From contig NZ_OBMT01000007.1 in assembly GCF_900217815.1 (NCBI RefSeq), positions 62,001 through 126,000 on the forward strand: a stretch of DNA of 64,000 bases, written 5' to 3'. Source of the DNA: Rhodobacter maris (GTDB taxonomy: Bacteria; Pseudomonadota; Alphaproteobacteria; Rhodobacterales; Rhodobacteraceae). The notes beneath the pieces were generated by a model. It was given only the letters and a program-made list of their open reading frames with translations, was not told the DNA's origin and searched no databases. This document shows, piece after piece, positions 36,316 to 44,569 of the stretch; within the stretch, counting starts at the first letter, position 1; each line of letters starts with the position of its first letter. The position numbers and the translations under genes are program-made.

Positions 36316-37260
36316 ATGAATTTGAAGATCGTTTTTGCGATGGTCGCCGGTCTGGGCGCGGCTTTCGCGGGCGTGGCGGGGCAGGCCGCAACGCTGGATG
36401 CGGCGCAGCTTCTCAACCAATACAACCTGATAAGCATCGGCAACGTTGTTGCCTATCAGGAGGTTGAGGGCAACGTTTACATTGGTGGCGACCTGAACGG
36501 CTCGACGATGCAGGCTGATTTCGTGCAAGGGGTCGAACCCGACCCTTCGCTGGCGGATGTGGTGATTCTCGGCGACCAGAATGCCATTCTCAACCTTGAC
36601 AGTGACGCCGCCTCGACCGTGGTGATCGGGGGCAGCTCGAACAATTGGGTCAACAACCTCGGGGCGGGGTCGCTGACGGTCGGTTCGCTGCCCGCCGCGA
36701 CGGTTCTGGACAGCTCGGAGGTTTTTGCCACTCTGACGGCCGCCTCGGCCGCGCTGGCCTCTCTTGCGCCGACGGCAACCTATACCGAGACCGAACAAGG
36801 CTATATTTTCGGGGCGGGCATCTTCACGGTGTCGTTGAATGATCTGACCAAGAATGAGATCACCTTCGCGCTGTCGGCGGGAGAGACCGCGATCATCAAC
36901 GTGATCGGCGATGTGGTGAGCTTCTCGAAGAATTTCGTGAACACCGACTATGCGCTTGCCTCGCAGGTGATCTGGAACTTCGTCAATGCCACGGTGGTGG
37001 AGCTGAACAGCAAGCTGATCGGTGCGGTTCTGGCGCCGACGGCGACCGTGTCCGGGTTCAGCGGCTCGATGGAGGGCTCGCTTTTTGCCAGCTCCGTCAA
37101 TCTTACAAACGGCGAGATCCATTATCAGGGGTTCACCGGCACGCTGCCGATTGTGGAGAATAACACGCCGCCCGCCGTCCCGCTTCCCGCCTCCCTGCCG
37201 CTGCTTTTTGGCGGGATCGGGCTGACGGCGTTTCTGCGCCGCAATCGCAAGACCTGCTGA
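36316..37260 (+). CDS. Choice-of-anchor A family protein with VPLPA-CTERM sorting signal
   Basis: A 314-residue exported protein. Signal peptide at residues 1-24 (MNLKIVFAMVAGLGAAFAGV, cleavage near AQAA/GQAA). The body resembles the choice-of-anchor A (collagen-binding-like) domain: NLISIGNVVAYQEVEGNVYIGGDL near the start, then VVIGGSSNNWVNN, and QVIWNFVNATVVELNSKLIGAVLAP in the second half, consistent with beta-solenoid packing. The C-terminus has VPLPASLPLL, one hydrophobic helix and RRNRKTC, the VPLPA-CTERM tripartite signal processed by exosortase. No exosortase gene is in the window. Codon usage is less GC-extreme than neighbours. ATG 36316 is chosen over an ATT/ATG 12 codons upstream because it gives a proper signal peptide. 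Confidence 0.82.
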   Translation: MNLKIVFAMVAGLGAAFAGVAGQAATLDAAQLLNQYNLISIGNVVAYQEVEGNVYIGGDLNGSTMQADFVQGVEPDPSLADVVILGDQNAILNLDSDAASTVVIGGSSNNWVNNLGAGSLTVGSLPAATVLDSSEVFATLTAASAALASLAPTATYTETEQGYIFGAGIFTVSLNDLTKNEITFALSAGETAIINVIGDVVSFSKNFVNTDYALASQVIWNFVNATVVELNSKLIGAVLAPTATVSGFSGSMEGSLFASSVNLTNGEIHYQGFTGTLPIVENNTPPAVPLPASLPLLFGGIGLTAFLRRNRKTC

Positions 37261-37359
37261 CCGACAGGCTTCCCAGACATCGATCTGTGCAGTTCTGCTG
37301 CGCCGGTTGACGTGTTGAACAGTTCCTGAGGCCCGGCCGCACGGTCGGGCCTGCCTGTT

Positions 37360-38823
37360 TCAAAGCCCGAACACGTAAGGCGCAAGCCCCATCACCGCGG
37401 CCCAGATCACGCCGATGCTGACAAGGTTCACCATAAAGCCTGCCCGCACCATGTCGGCGAGTTTCAAGCCTTTGTAGGTGAAGACGATCGCATTGGGGGG
37501 CGTGGCGACGGGCAGCATGAAGGCCATCGAGGCGGCAAGCGCCACCGGCACCATCAGCCATTCCACATCGAGCCCGCGCCCGACCGCGACCGCGCCGAGC
37601 ACCGGCAGGAAGGTCGCCGCCGAGGCGGTGTTGGAGGTGATCCCGGTGAGGAACACCATCACCGCCGCCACGATCAGCACCAGCACCGAAAGCGGCACCG
37701 CCCCCACCGCGGCCACCTCGGCCCCGATCCAGCCCGCAAGGCCCGTGGCGTCAAAGGCGCCCGCGAGGGCGAGCCCGCCGCCAAAGAGGATCAGCACGCC
37801 CCAGGGCAGGCCGGGCGCCACGCTCCAGTCGAGCACGAAGCCCTTGCCGCGCCCGGCAGGCAGCGCAAAGAGCACGACCGCGGCGAGGATCGCGATGCCG
37901 CTGTCGGAGATCGGCAGGCCAAGCGCCTCGCGGAAGATCCACGCGAAGGCCGTGAGCGCAAAGACTATGGCAACGGTGATCTCGCCGCGTGACATCGGGC
38001 CGAGACGAGTGATTTCGTCGCCGATCACGCCGCGTACCGAGGCGAGGTCGAGGCCGCGCACGTCAAAGGCGATGCGGGTGAGGATGAGATGGGTGAGCGG
38101 CAGCATCACCAGAACGATGGGCACGCCCAGAAGCATCCAGCGGAAAAAGCCGATCTCGATGCCGTGGCCGGTTTCCAGCAGGCTCGCCATCAGCGCATTG
38201 GGGGGCGTGCCGATCAGCGTGCCCGCGCCGCCAATCGAGGCGGAAAAGGCGATCGAGAGCATCAGCGCCACGCCAAAGCGGCGCGCGCGGGGCTTGTCGA
38301 CGCTCTCGCTCTCGACCACCTCGACGACAGAGGCGCCCACCGCCACCATCATCACCGCGGTCGCGGTGTTGGAGATCCACATCGACAAAAACGCCGTGGC
38401 CAGCATGAAGCCCGCGATGATGCCTTCGGGAGACCTTCCGAGCGCGGCAACCACATGCAGCGCAATGCGCCGGTGCAGCCCCCAGCGCTGCATCGCCGCG
38501 GCGAGGAGGAAACCGCCGAGAAAGAGGAAAATCAGATGGTTGCCATACTGCGCCGTGACCTTGGCGATGGGCAGGATATCCAGCACCGGCATCGCGACGA
38601 TGGGCAAAAGCGCGGTGGCCGGCAGCGGCACCGCCTCGGCGAGCCACCAGATCACCATCCAGAGCGCCACACAGACGAGCCGCCACGCCTCCGGGGCAAG
38701 CCCCCATGGCGCGGGCACCACAAGGGCCGGGATCAGGCACAAGGGTCCCGCGATCAGCGCAAGGACATGAAGCGGCGCGAGCCCCTCGGCGCGCGCGGGA
38801 TCTTGCACAGTCTCTTTGGTCAT
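37360..38823 (-). CDS. SLC13/DASS-family sodium-coupled dicarboxylate or sulfate carrier
   Basis: A 487-residue membrane protein with about 11-12 helices. Family marks: the SNT motif in MWISNTATAVMMV (first half), IGGAGTLIGTPPNALMA, and in the second half TGITSNTASAATFLPVL with PVATPPNAIVF. These two SNT loops bind sodium and carboxylate in VcINDY-type carriers, so dicarboxylate uptake is the best guess. Unlike the other SLC13 gene in this window it has no TrkA-C domains. Start at ATG 38823, with GGGGAGAG upstream; the longer frame to 38940 has no ribosome site. Confidence 0.88.
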   Translation of the reverse strand: MTKETVQDPARAEGLAPLHVLALIAGPLCLIPALVVPAPWGLAPEAWRLVCVALWMVIWWLAEAVPLPATALLPIVAMPVLDILPIAKVTAQYGNHLIFLFLGGFLLAAAMQRWGLHRRIALHVVAALGRSPEGIIAGFMLATAFLSMWISNTATAVMMVAVGASVVEVVESESVDKPRARRFGVALMLSIAFSASIGGAGTLIGTPPNALMASLLETGHGIEIGFFRWMLLGVPIVLVMLPLTHLILTRIAFDVRGLDLASVRGVIGDEITRLGPMSRGEITVAIVFALTAFAWIFREALGLPISDSGIAILAAVVLFALPAGRGKGFVLDWSVAPGLPWGVLILFGGGLALAGAFDATGLAGWIGAEVAAVGAVPLSVLVLIVAAVMVFLTGITSNTASAATFLPVLGAVAVGRGLDVEWLMVPVALAASMAFMLPVATPPNAIVFTYKGLKLADMVRAGFMVNLVSIGVIWAAVMGLAPYVFGL

Positions 38824-39083
38824 CTCTCTCCCCTTCCTCCGCCCTGAGCCTAGCATGCTCTTCCTGCCCTCGCGCCGCGACCCGATGCGCGCGGGAGGGC
38901 AGATTGTCAGAGGGCGGGCTGAATCAGCGGGATTGGGCACCTTGTGCGTGGGGTAAATAAATACCTATTTTGCAAGCTATTGAATTGCATAACGTAATTT
39001 CGCATCATCGCCCTTGATTTGAACGCGGAAATACCCGAAAAGCCCGCATCCGAATTCCACAACCCTTCAAAGGGCGATCGACA
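38824..39083. promoter_or_regulatory. rplM upstream region, unusually AT-rich
   Basis: 260 bp between divergent genes. 38955-39030 is strikingly AT-rich for this genome. TTGTGC at 38952-38957 with TATTTT about 18 bp later is a possible rplM promoter. No stable leader structure like a ribosomal-protein autoregulatory site was recognised. Confidence 0.4.
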
Positions 39084-39548
39084 ATGAAAACCTATACCGC
39101 GAAACCGGCGGAGATCGAGAAGAAGTGGATCCTGATTGACGCCGAGGGCGTCGTTCTGGGCCGCCTCGCCACGATCGTTGCCATGCGCCTGCGTGGCAAG
39201 CACAAGCCGACCTTCACCCCCCATATGGACATGGGCGACAACGTGATCATCATCAACGCCGACAAGGTGCAGATGACCGGCACGAAGCGTGAAGACAAAC
39301 GTTACTACTGGCACACCAACCACCCGGGCGGGATCAAGTTCCGCACCGCGCGGCAGGTGCTCGAAGGGGCCCACCCCGAGCGCGTGGTGATCAAGGCGGT
39401 CGAGCGGATGATCTCGCGCAACCGTCTGGGCCGCGCCCAGATGTCGAACCTGCGCGTCTATGCCGGTGCCGAGCATCCGCATGAAGCCCAGCAGCCCGAA
39501 GTTCTGGACGTGAAGGTCCTGAACAAGAAGAACACCCGGAGCGCCTGA
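39084..39548 (+). CDS. rplM: 50S ribosomal protein L13
   Basis: A 154-residue L13. [37 protein letters not shown] and the family signature region around MLPRNRLGR-like [19 protein letters not shown] are present. It assembles early into the 50S subunit. rpsI begins 2 nt after its stop, the usual rplM-rpsI operon. AGGGCGA lies ahead of the ATG. Confidence 0.97.
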   Translation: MKTYTAKPAEIEKKWILIDAEGVVLGRLATIVAMRLRGKHKPTFTPHMDMGDNVIIINADKVQMTGTKREDKRYYWHTNHPGGIKFRTARQVLEGAHPERVVIKAVERMISRNRLGRAQMSNLRVYAGAEHPHEAQQPEVLDVKVLNKKNTRSA

Positions 39549-39550
39549 TC

Positions 39551-40045
39551 ATGTCCGATATCAAATCCCTCGACGATCTGAAGTCGGCCGTTTCGGGCAC
39601 GCCCGCGGCCGTCACCACGACCGCCGAAGCGGCCCCCCGCACCCCGGTGCGTGACGCGCTCGGCCGCGCCTATGCCACCGGCAAGCGCAAGAACGCGGTT
39701 GCCCGCGTCTGGGTCAAGCCCGGCTCCGGCAAGATCACCGTGAACGGCAAGGCGATGAACGAATACTTCGCCCGCCCGGTGCTCCAGCTCATCGTCAACC
39801 AGCCCTTCGGTGTGGCCGGTGTCGAAGGCCAGTATGACGTGCTGGCGACGGTTGTCGGCGGTGGCCTCTCGGGTCAGGCCGGGGCGGTCAAGCACGGCAT
39901 CTCGAAAGCGCTGCAACTGCACGAGCCGTCCTTGCGCGCCGCGCTCAAGGCCGCGGGCTTCCTGACCCGTGACTCGCGCGTCGTCGAACGGAAGAAATAC
40001 GGCAAGGCGAAAGCCCGCCGCTCGTTCCAGTTCTCGAAACGCTGA
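39551..40045 (+). CDS. rpsI: 30S ribosomal protein S9
   Basis: A 164-residue S9. The core starts at about residue 42 ([21 protein letters not shown]) and ends in the invariant [17 protein letters not shown], whose last residues touch P-site tRNA. The N-terminal 40 residues, Ala/Thr-rich, are an extension usual in Rhodobacterales. It closes the rplM-rpsI operon and is followed by a strong terminator. Confidence 0.97.
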   Translation: MSDIKSLDDLKSAVSGTPAAVTTTAEAAPRTPVRDALGRAYATGKRKNAVARVWVKPGSGKITVNGKAMNEYFARPVLQLIVNQPFGVAGVEGQYDVLATVVGGGLSGQAGAVKHGISKALQLHEPSLRAALKAAGFLTRDSRVVERKKYGKAKARRSFQFSKR

Positions 40046-40069
40046 TCGGTTCGCCAGAGATTCGGAAAA

Positions 40070-40096
40070 CGCGGTCCCTCTCGGGGCCGCGTTTTT
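40070..40096 (+). terminator. rplM-rpsI operon terminator
   Basis: CGCGGTCCC (40070-40078) pairs with GGGGCCGCG (40083-40091), one G-T pair, TCTC loop, then TTTTT. Confidence 0.88.
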
Positions 40097-40112
40097 CTTT
40101 GGCGCCTGCGCA

Positions 40113-40140
40113 CAAAGAAAAGCCGCCCCGAAGGGCGGCT
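40113..40140 (-). terminator. Ferredoxin gene terminator
   Basis: AGCCGCCC (40121-40128) and GGGCGGCT (40133-40140) with a tetraloop that reads TTCG on the minus strand; leftward it continues TTTTCTTTG. It ends the ferredoxin transcript. Confidence 0.85.
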
Positions 40141-40166
40141 CCGGAAAGGCCCGGGTCTGGCCGGGG

Positions 40167-40610
<444 letters not shown>

Positions 40611-40676
40611 TCAGTCTGACCCTAGGCGCGGGCAGGCAAAGCGGATAAGGTCGCGCCATTCACTCCGACGAGTTCC

Positions 40677-41285
40677 ATGCCGCGCCTCTCCCTCTCTGCT
40701 CTCGCCCTGCCGTTCTTTCTTTGCGCCTGTGTCGAGCAGGCGGCGCAGGAGGCGGCGCCTCCCCCGTCACAGTCTGCGGTGGCCGCGGCGACGCGCGACG
40801 GCGCACCGATTGTCGCCACAGGGGCTGCCGTGGCGCGGCTGACGCTGGCGGGGGAGTGGCGCGACACCTCCCCCGGGGCACAGGCACCCGGCTGCTATCA
40901 TGTGGAACGTCGCCCCGCTGTGGTCGAGACTGTGACCGAGCACGCGCTTGTCGCGCCCGAGAAACGCGATCCGGTGAGCGGGGTGGTGCTGGAGCCTGCG
41001 CGTTACAATACGATCACCGAGGCGCGGATCGTTGAAGGCGGCGAGCGGCTGTGGTTCCGCCGTGTCTGCGACGCGGATCTGACGCCCGAACACATCCAGA
41101 CCCTGCAACGTGCGCTTGCGGCGCGGGGGCTTTATGCGGGCCCGGAGACCGGCCGGATTGATCGGGCCACCACCGCGGCGATCCGGGCCTATCAATCGCA
41201 ACGCGGGCTGATCAGCCCGGTGCTGTCGCAGCGCGCGGCCGAGCAGATGGGCGTGATCTTGTGGCGAGAGCGCCCGGTGCCCTGA
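40677..41285 (+). CDS. Putative lipoprotein with peptidoglycan-binding domain
   Basis: A 202-residue secreted protein. A short signal peptide ends in a lipobox-like FFLCAC, so Cys16 or Cys18 would be lipidated. The middle (HVERRPAVVETVTEHALVAP, FRRVCDADL) is not recognised. Residues about 138-190 form a PG_binding_1 helical domain: PEHIQTLQRALAARGLYAGPETGRIDRATTAAIRAYQ, read as two helices around a GPETGRID turn. Likely an envelope lipoprotein attached to peptidoglycan. Single gene, divergent from the ferredoxin. Confidence 0.78.
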   Translation: MPRLSLSALALPFFLCACVEQAAQEAAPPPSQSAVAAATRDGAPIVATGAAVARLTLAGEWRDTSPGAQAPGCYHVERRPAVVETVTEHALVAPEKRDPVSGVVLEPARYNTITEARIVEGGERLWFRRVCDADLTPEHIQTLQRALAARGLYAGPETGRIDRATTAAIRAYQSQRGLISPVLSQRAAEQMGVILWRERPVP

Positions 41286-41315
41286 CGCAAGGCGCGCGGC
41301 TGCCGCAGATCGCGC

Positions 41316-41348
41316 GCCCGGCCAGAACGGGAGCTTGCCTGGCCGGGC
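41316..41348. terminator. Hairpin between convergent genes
   Basis: GCCCGGCCAG (41316-41325) pairs perfectly with CTGGCCGGGC (41339-41348) over a 13-nt loop, between the lipoprotein gene and the convergent binding-protein gene. No T run, so termination is uncertain. Confidence 0.5.
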
Positions 41349-41396
41349 CGCTAGCGTGGCGCGGAGCCATGGCCCCGCACCACCCCGTTTCTTGCC

Positions 41397-42467
41397 TCAG
41401 TTCGCCAGCCAGGCGTTGAAGCGCTCGTTCAGTTCCGAGTCATTGTCGACCCAGAAGTCGAGGTTGGTCTCAAGCGCGTTCGTCATGTTCGCCGGATAGG
41501 TCGGCAGGTGCGGACCCATCACAGTCTTGCCGTCCTTGTAGAGGATCTCGCCCGCGTTCGAGGATTTCCGGGTCGGGCCGTAGGAGATGTATTGTGCCTG
41601 GCGGCGCAGCCCCTCGGTCGAGGTGGTGAACTGGATATACTTCATCGCGTCATCCAGATGCGGCGCCCCTTTCGGGATCACATACATCTCGTGCTCGTAG
41701 ACTTGCCCGTCCCAGAGCACGACAAGCGGCTTGCCCTCTTCGATCGCGGCATTGAAGATCCGTCCGTTATAGGCGGTGGACATCGACACTTCGCCATCGG
41801 CCAGAAGCTGCGGCGGCTGCGCGCCCGCTTCCCACCAGATCACGTCGCTCTTGATCGTGTCGAGCTTGGCGAAGGCGCGGTCGAGCCCCTCGTCGGTGGA
41901 GAGCACGTCATAGACCTCCGCCGCCGGCACACCATCGGCCATCAGCGCCATTTCGAGCACGGTCTTGGGCGCCTTTTTCACGCCGCGCTTGCCGGGGAAT
42001 TTTTGCAGATCGAAGAAATCGGCGATTTTCGTCGGTTTCTCGCCGGGGAATTGCGAGGCGTCATAAGCGATCACATTCGCCCAGAGGTCGGTCGAAATGC
42101 CACAATCCATCACCGCGCCGGGCAGGAAATCTTCCATCGCCGGGGTGCCGTCGGAGCCGGGCAGGAGCAGATCGGGGTCGATCTCCTCGAGCAGGCCCTC
42201 GTCGCACAGCCGCACCGCATCGGCATATTCGACGAGCGCGACATCGACCGAAACGTTGCCCGATTCCGCCTGTGCTTTCAGCGGCGTGGCGGGGTTGTCG
42301 GCATCGGTCATCGTGGTCTTGATGCCGGTGGCTTCCATGAAGGGTTTCACATGGGCCTCGACTTCGGCCGCGCCATAGGCGCCGCCCCAGCTCAGGACCA
42401 CCACTTCGGCTTGGGCCGCCACCGCCATCGAGGAGGCGATGACCGTGGTGAGGAGGAGTGTCTTCAT
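41397..42467 (-). CDS. Polyamine-type ABC transporter substrate-binding protein (orphan)
   Basis: A 356-residue periplasmic binding protein of the PotD/SBP_bac_8 group. Signal peptide at 1-20 (MKTLLLTTVIASSMAVAAQA). Mature start EVVVLSWGGAYGAAEVEA is like spermidine/putrescine or opine binders; VDVALVEYADAVRLCDEGLLEEID, KTVLEMALMADG and WWEAGAQPPQLLADGEVSM follow the family pattern. No permease or ATPase gene is near, so the transporter partners are elsewhere. Ligand unknown: polyamine, GABA or similar. Confidence 0.85.
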   Translation of the reverse strand: MKTLLLTTVIASSMAVAAQAEVVVLSWGGAYGAAEVEAHVKPFMEATGIKTTMTDADNPATPLKAQAESGNVSVDVALVEYADAVRLCDEGLLEEIDPDLLLPGSDGTPAMEDFLPGAVMDCGISTDLWANVIAYDASQFPGEKPTKIADFFDLQKFPGKRGVKKAPKTVLEMALMADGVPAAEVYDVLSTDEGLDRAFAKLDTIKSDVIWWEAGAQPPQLLADGEVSMSTAYNGRIFNAAIEEGKPLVVLWDGQVYEHEMYVIPKGAPHLDDAMKYIQFTTSTEGLRRQAQYISYGPTRKSSNAGEILYKDGKTVMGPHLPTYPANMTNALETNLDFWVDNDSELNERFNAWLAN

Positions 42468-42822
42468 CTGTTCGGTTCCTTGTTCTGCCAGATGGTCCGG
42501 GGCCGGCCGCTTGTGTGGGCTGGGTCAGCGGCAGCGCGCCTGCCCACGTCTGGCCCCGTGCCTTTCCGGCTTAGGCGCCGCGGTGCGCCGACGGGCGGGC
42601 GCAAACCGACGCGAAATCATCCGTTTGCGCCGTTTGCCGAAACTCCCGCCCGGAACGGCTGCGCAAATTGCCGCGGTTGGCCTGCCGGGCCGCGGGCGGG
42701 CGGCGGACATCCGGCGCGACGAGAGGCCGAAGTGCCCGGGAGATGGGCGCCTTGCCTGCCTGGCAGGCAGAACGAAGACACGCCCGCGCCTTGATTCGGG
42801 GTCTTGCCCGGAGGGGAGCGGT
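42468..42822. other. Intergenic region with two inverted repeats
   Basis: 355 bp upstream of the leftward binding-protein gene and behind argP. GGCGCAAAC (42598-42606) is inverted as GTTTGCGCC (42623-42631). TGCCTGCC-T-GGCAGGCA (42753-42769) is a perfect odd palindrome of the operator kind. I see no gene and no clear promoter hexamers. Confidence 0.55.
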
Positions 42823-43722
42823 TCAGCGCAGCGCAATGAGCCGGGTGCGGGCCTCGGCCACCACTTCTTTCGTCAGCCTCTCAAGAAGCGGGCTGCCGAG
42901 CCGCACATGCTGCCAGTGCAGCGGCACATCGAGATATCGCCCGCGCAGAAGCTCCACCAGCGCGCCGCTCTCGATCATCCCGGCGGCCAGCGGCAGGGGC
43001 TGAAGCGCCCAGCCAAGCCCGGCCTGGCAGGCGTCCAGAAAACCTTGTGTCGAGGGGACGCGATGCGCGGGCGCGGTGAGCGGCAGGTCGAACTGCTGGC
43101 GCAGCCAGCGCGCCTGCAGCCCGTCATTGGCGTCGAACTGCAAAACGGGCGCGCGCGCGAGTGCCTGCGGTGTCACGCCTTGCGCAAAATGGCGGCGCAG
43201 AAAGGCGGGGCTCGCGCAGGCGGCATAGCGCAGCGCGCCAAGCGGGCGGGTGCGACAGCCGGGCAGGGGGATCGGCTCGGTGGTGAGCGCGGCGAGCACC
43301 TCACCCCGGCGCAGCCGCCTTGCGGTGTGTTCCTCGTCTTCGCGCGTCAGATGCACAAGCGCTCCGGTGGCTTCGGCAAAGCGCGCCACCGCAGGCAGGA
43401 ACCAGCTCCCGAGCGAGTCGGCATTCACAGCGACATTCAGGGTGACCGGTCCCGCCTCCGGCCCGCCAAGCCCCGGCAGATCGGCCGCGACCTCGCCCTC
43501 AAGAAGCCGCACCCGTTCCAGATGGGCACAAAGCCGCGCGCCTGCCTCGGTGGCCACGGGCGGCTGGCTGCGGACCACGAGCGTGGCCCCCACCCGTTCC
43601 TCGAGCGCGCGGATGCGTTGCGACACCGCCGAGGGCGTGATGCCGAGCCCGCGCGCGGCGCGCTCGAAACTGCCTTCGCGCAGCACTGCCGCCAGCGCGG
43701 CGAGGTGTGGATAATCAAACAT
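42823..43722 (-). CDS. argP: LysR-family regulator ArgP/IciA-type
   Basis: A 299-residue LysR regulator. The HTH covers residues 3-60 (YPHLAALAAVLREGSFERAARGLGITPSAVSQRIRALE), then VVRSQPPVATEAGARL, then a periplasmic-binding-like effector domain. The AVSQRI and PPVATEAG blocks match ArgP. ArgP in other bacteria answers to arginine/lysine and turns on the exporter argO, which here is the divergent neighbour 71 bp away; this gene pair is the main support. ATG 43722 matches the family start; an ATG 7 codons upstream is possible. Confidence 0.88.
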   Translation of the reverse strand: MFDYPHLAALAAVLREGSFERAARGLGITPSAVSQRIRALEERVGATLVVRSQPPVATEAGARLCAHLERVRLLEGEVAADLPGLGGPEAGPVTLNVAVNADSLGSWFLPAVARFAEATGALVHLTREDEEHTARRLRRGEVLAALTTEPIPLPGCRTRPLGALRYAACASPAFLRRHFAQGVTPQALARAPVLQFDANDGLQARWLRQQFDLPLTAPAHRVPSTQGFLDACQAGLGWALQPLPLAAGMIESGALVELLRGRYLDVPLHWQHVRLGSPLLERLTKEVVAEARTRLIALR

Positions 43723-43793
43723 CTTAAGCCATACTTCATCCACTTTAGCATCCTGAACTGGACTACATTACTCGCCGCGGTCAGAAAAGCGCC

Positions 43794-44408
43794 ATGACCC
43801 AGCTTTCCCCCTTTTTCACGGGCTTCGCCCTCTCGCTCGGGCTGATCGTTGCGATCGGCGCGCAAAATGCCTTCGTGCTGCGCCAAGGGCTTCGGCGCGA
43901 GCATGTGGGGCCCGTTGTTGCCTTCTGTGCGCTCACGGATCTGGTGCTGATCGGCGCCGGGGTGGCGGGGCTCGGCGGCCTCCTCGGGGCGGCGCCGCGG
44001 CTTCTGTTCTGGCTCTCGCTTGGGGGGGCGGCGTTTCTTGGCTGGTATGGCCTCTCGGCGCTGCGCCGCGCGCTTGGGGCGGAGCGGCTTGTTGCCCAGG
44101 CCGGTGGCGCGGGGCTGACGCGGAGCGGAGCGCTCGCCCGCGTGGCCGGGTTCACGCTCCTCAACCCGCATGTCTATCTTGATACGGTATTGCTCGTTGG
44201 CTCGGTCGGGGCAGCCCAGCCCGCCGGGGCGCAACCGGCCTTTGTTCTGGGTGCGGGCGCAGCAAGCCTGATCTGGTTTGCCGCGCTCGGTTATGGTGCG
44301 CGCTTCCTTGCGCCTCTCTTCGCAAAGCCTCGCGCCTGGCGGCTGCTCGATCTTGTGGTCGGGGGGATGATGCTCGTCCTCGCAGCGGGGCTTGTGCGCG
44401 GGCTCTGA
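43794..44408 (+). CDS. argO: LysE/ArgO-family amino acid exporter
   Basis: A 204-residue membrane protein with six hydrophobic segments. The first is FTGFALSLGLIVAIGAQNAFVLRQGL, with the family motif GAQNAFVLRQG; the second half has FTLLNPHVYLDTVLLVGSVGA, another LysE mark (NPxxYLD). Exports basic amino acids, arginine or lysine. Divergent from argP, which would regulate it from the 71-bp gap that reads as AT-rich around 43723-43770. Confidence 0.9.
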   Translation: MTQLSPFFTGFALSLGLIVAIGAQNAFVLRQGLRREHVGPVVAFCALTDLVLIGAGVAGLGGLLGAAPRLLFWLSLGGAAFLGWYGLSALRRALGAERLVAQAGGAGLTRSGALARVAGFTLLNPHVYLDTVLLVGSVGAAQPAGAQPAFVLGAGAASLIWFAALGYGARFLAPLFAKPRAWRLLDLVVGGMMLVLAAGLVRGL

Positions 44409-44569
44409 TCCGCCCCGGTCTGAACCGTTTCAAGGCGGCCGTCCGGGCGGGAGGCAGCCTTGCATCCGATCCGCCTTGCGCTCCCCTCACAAAAACGTCA
44501 CTTTTGCCGCAGGTCAGGCCGCGCCACCCGGCATGAGCCTGACCGCAGAAACGGACAGGGAGTCCCCTC

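Noticed and set aside
43723-43743. Longer argP start at 43743
   Set aside because: It adds seven residues not matching the family start; weak ribosome site evidence does not decide, so the conserved start was used.
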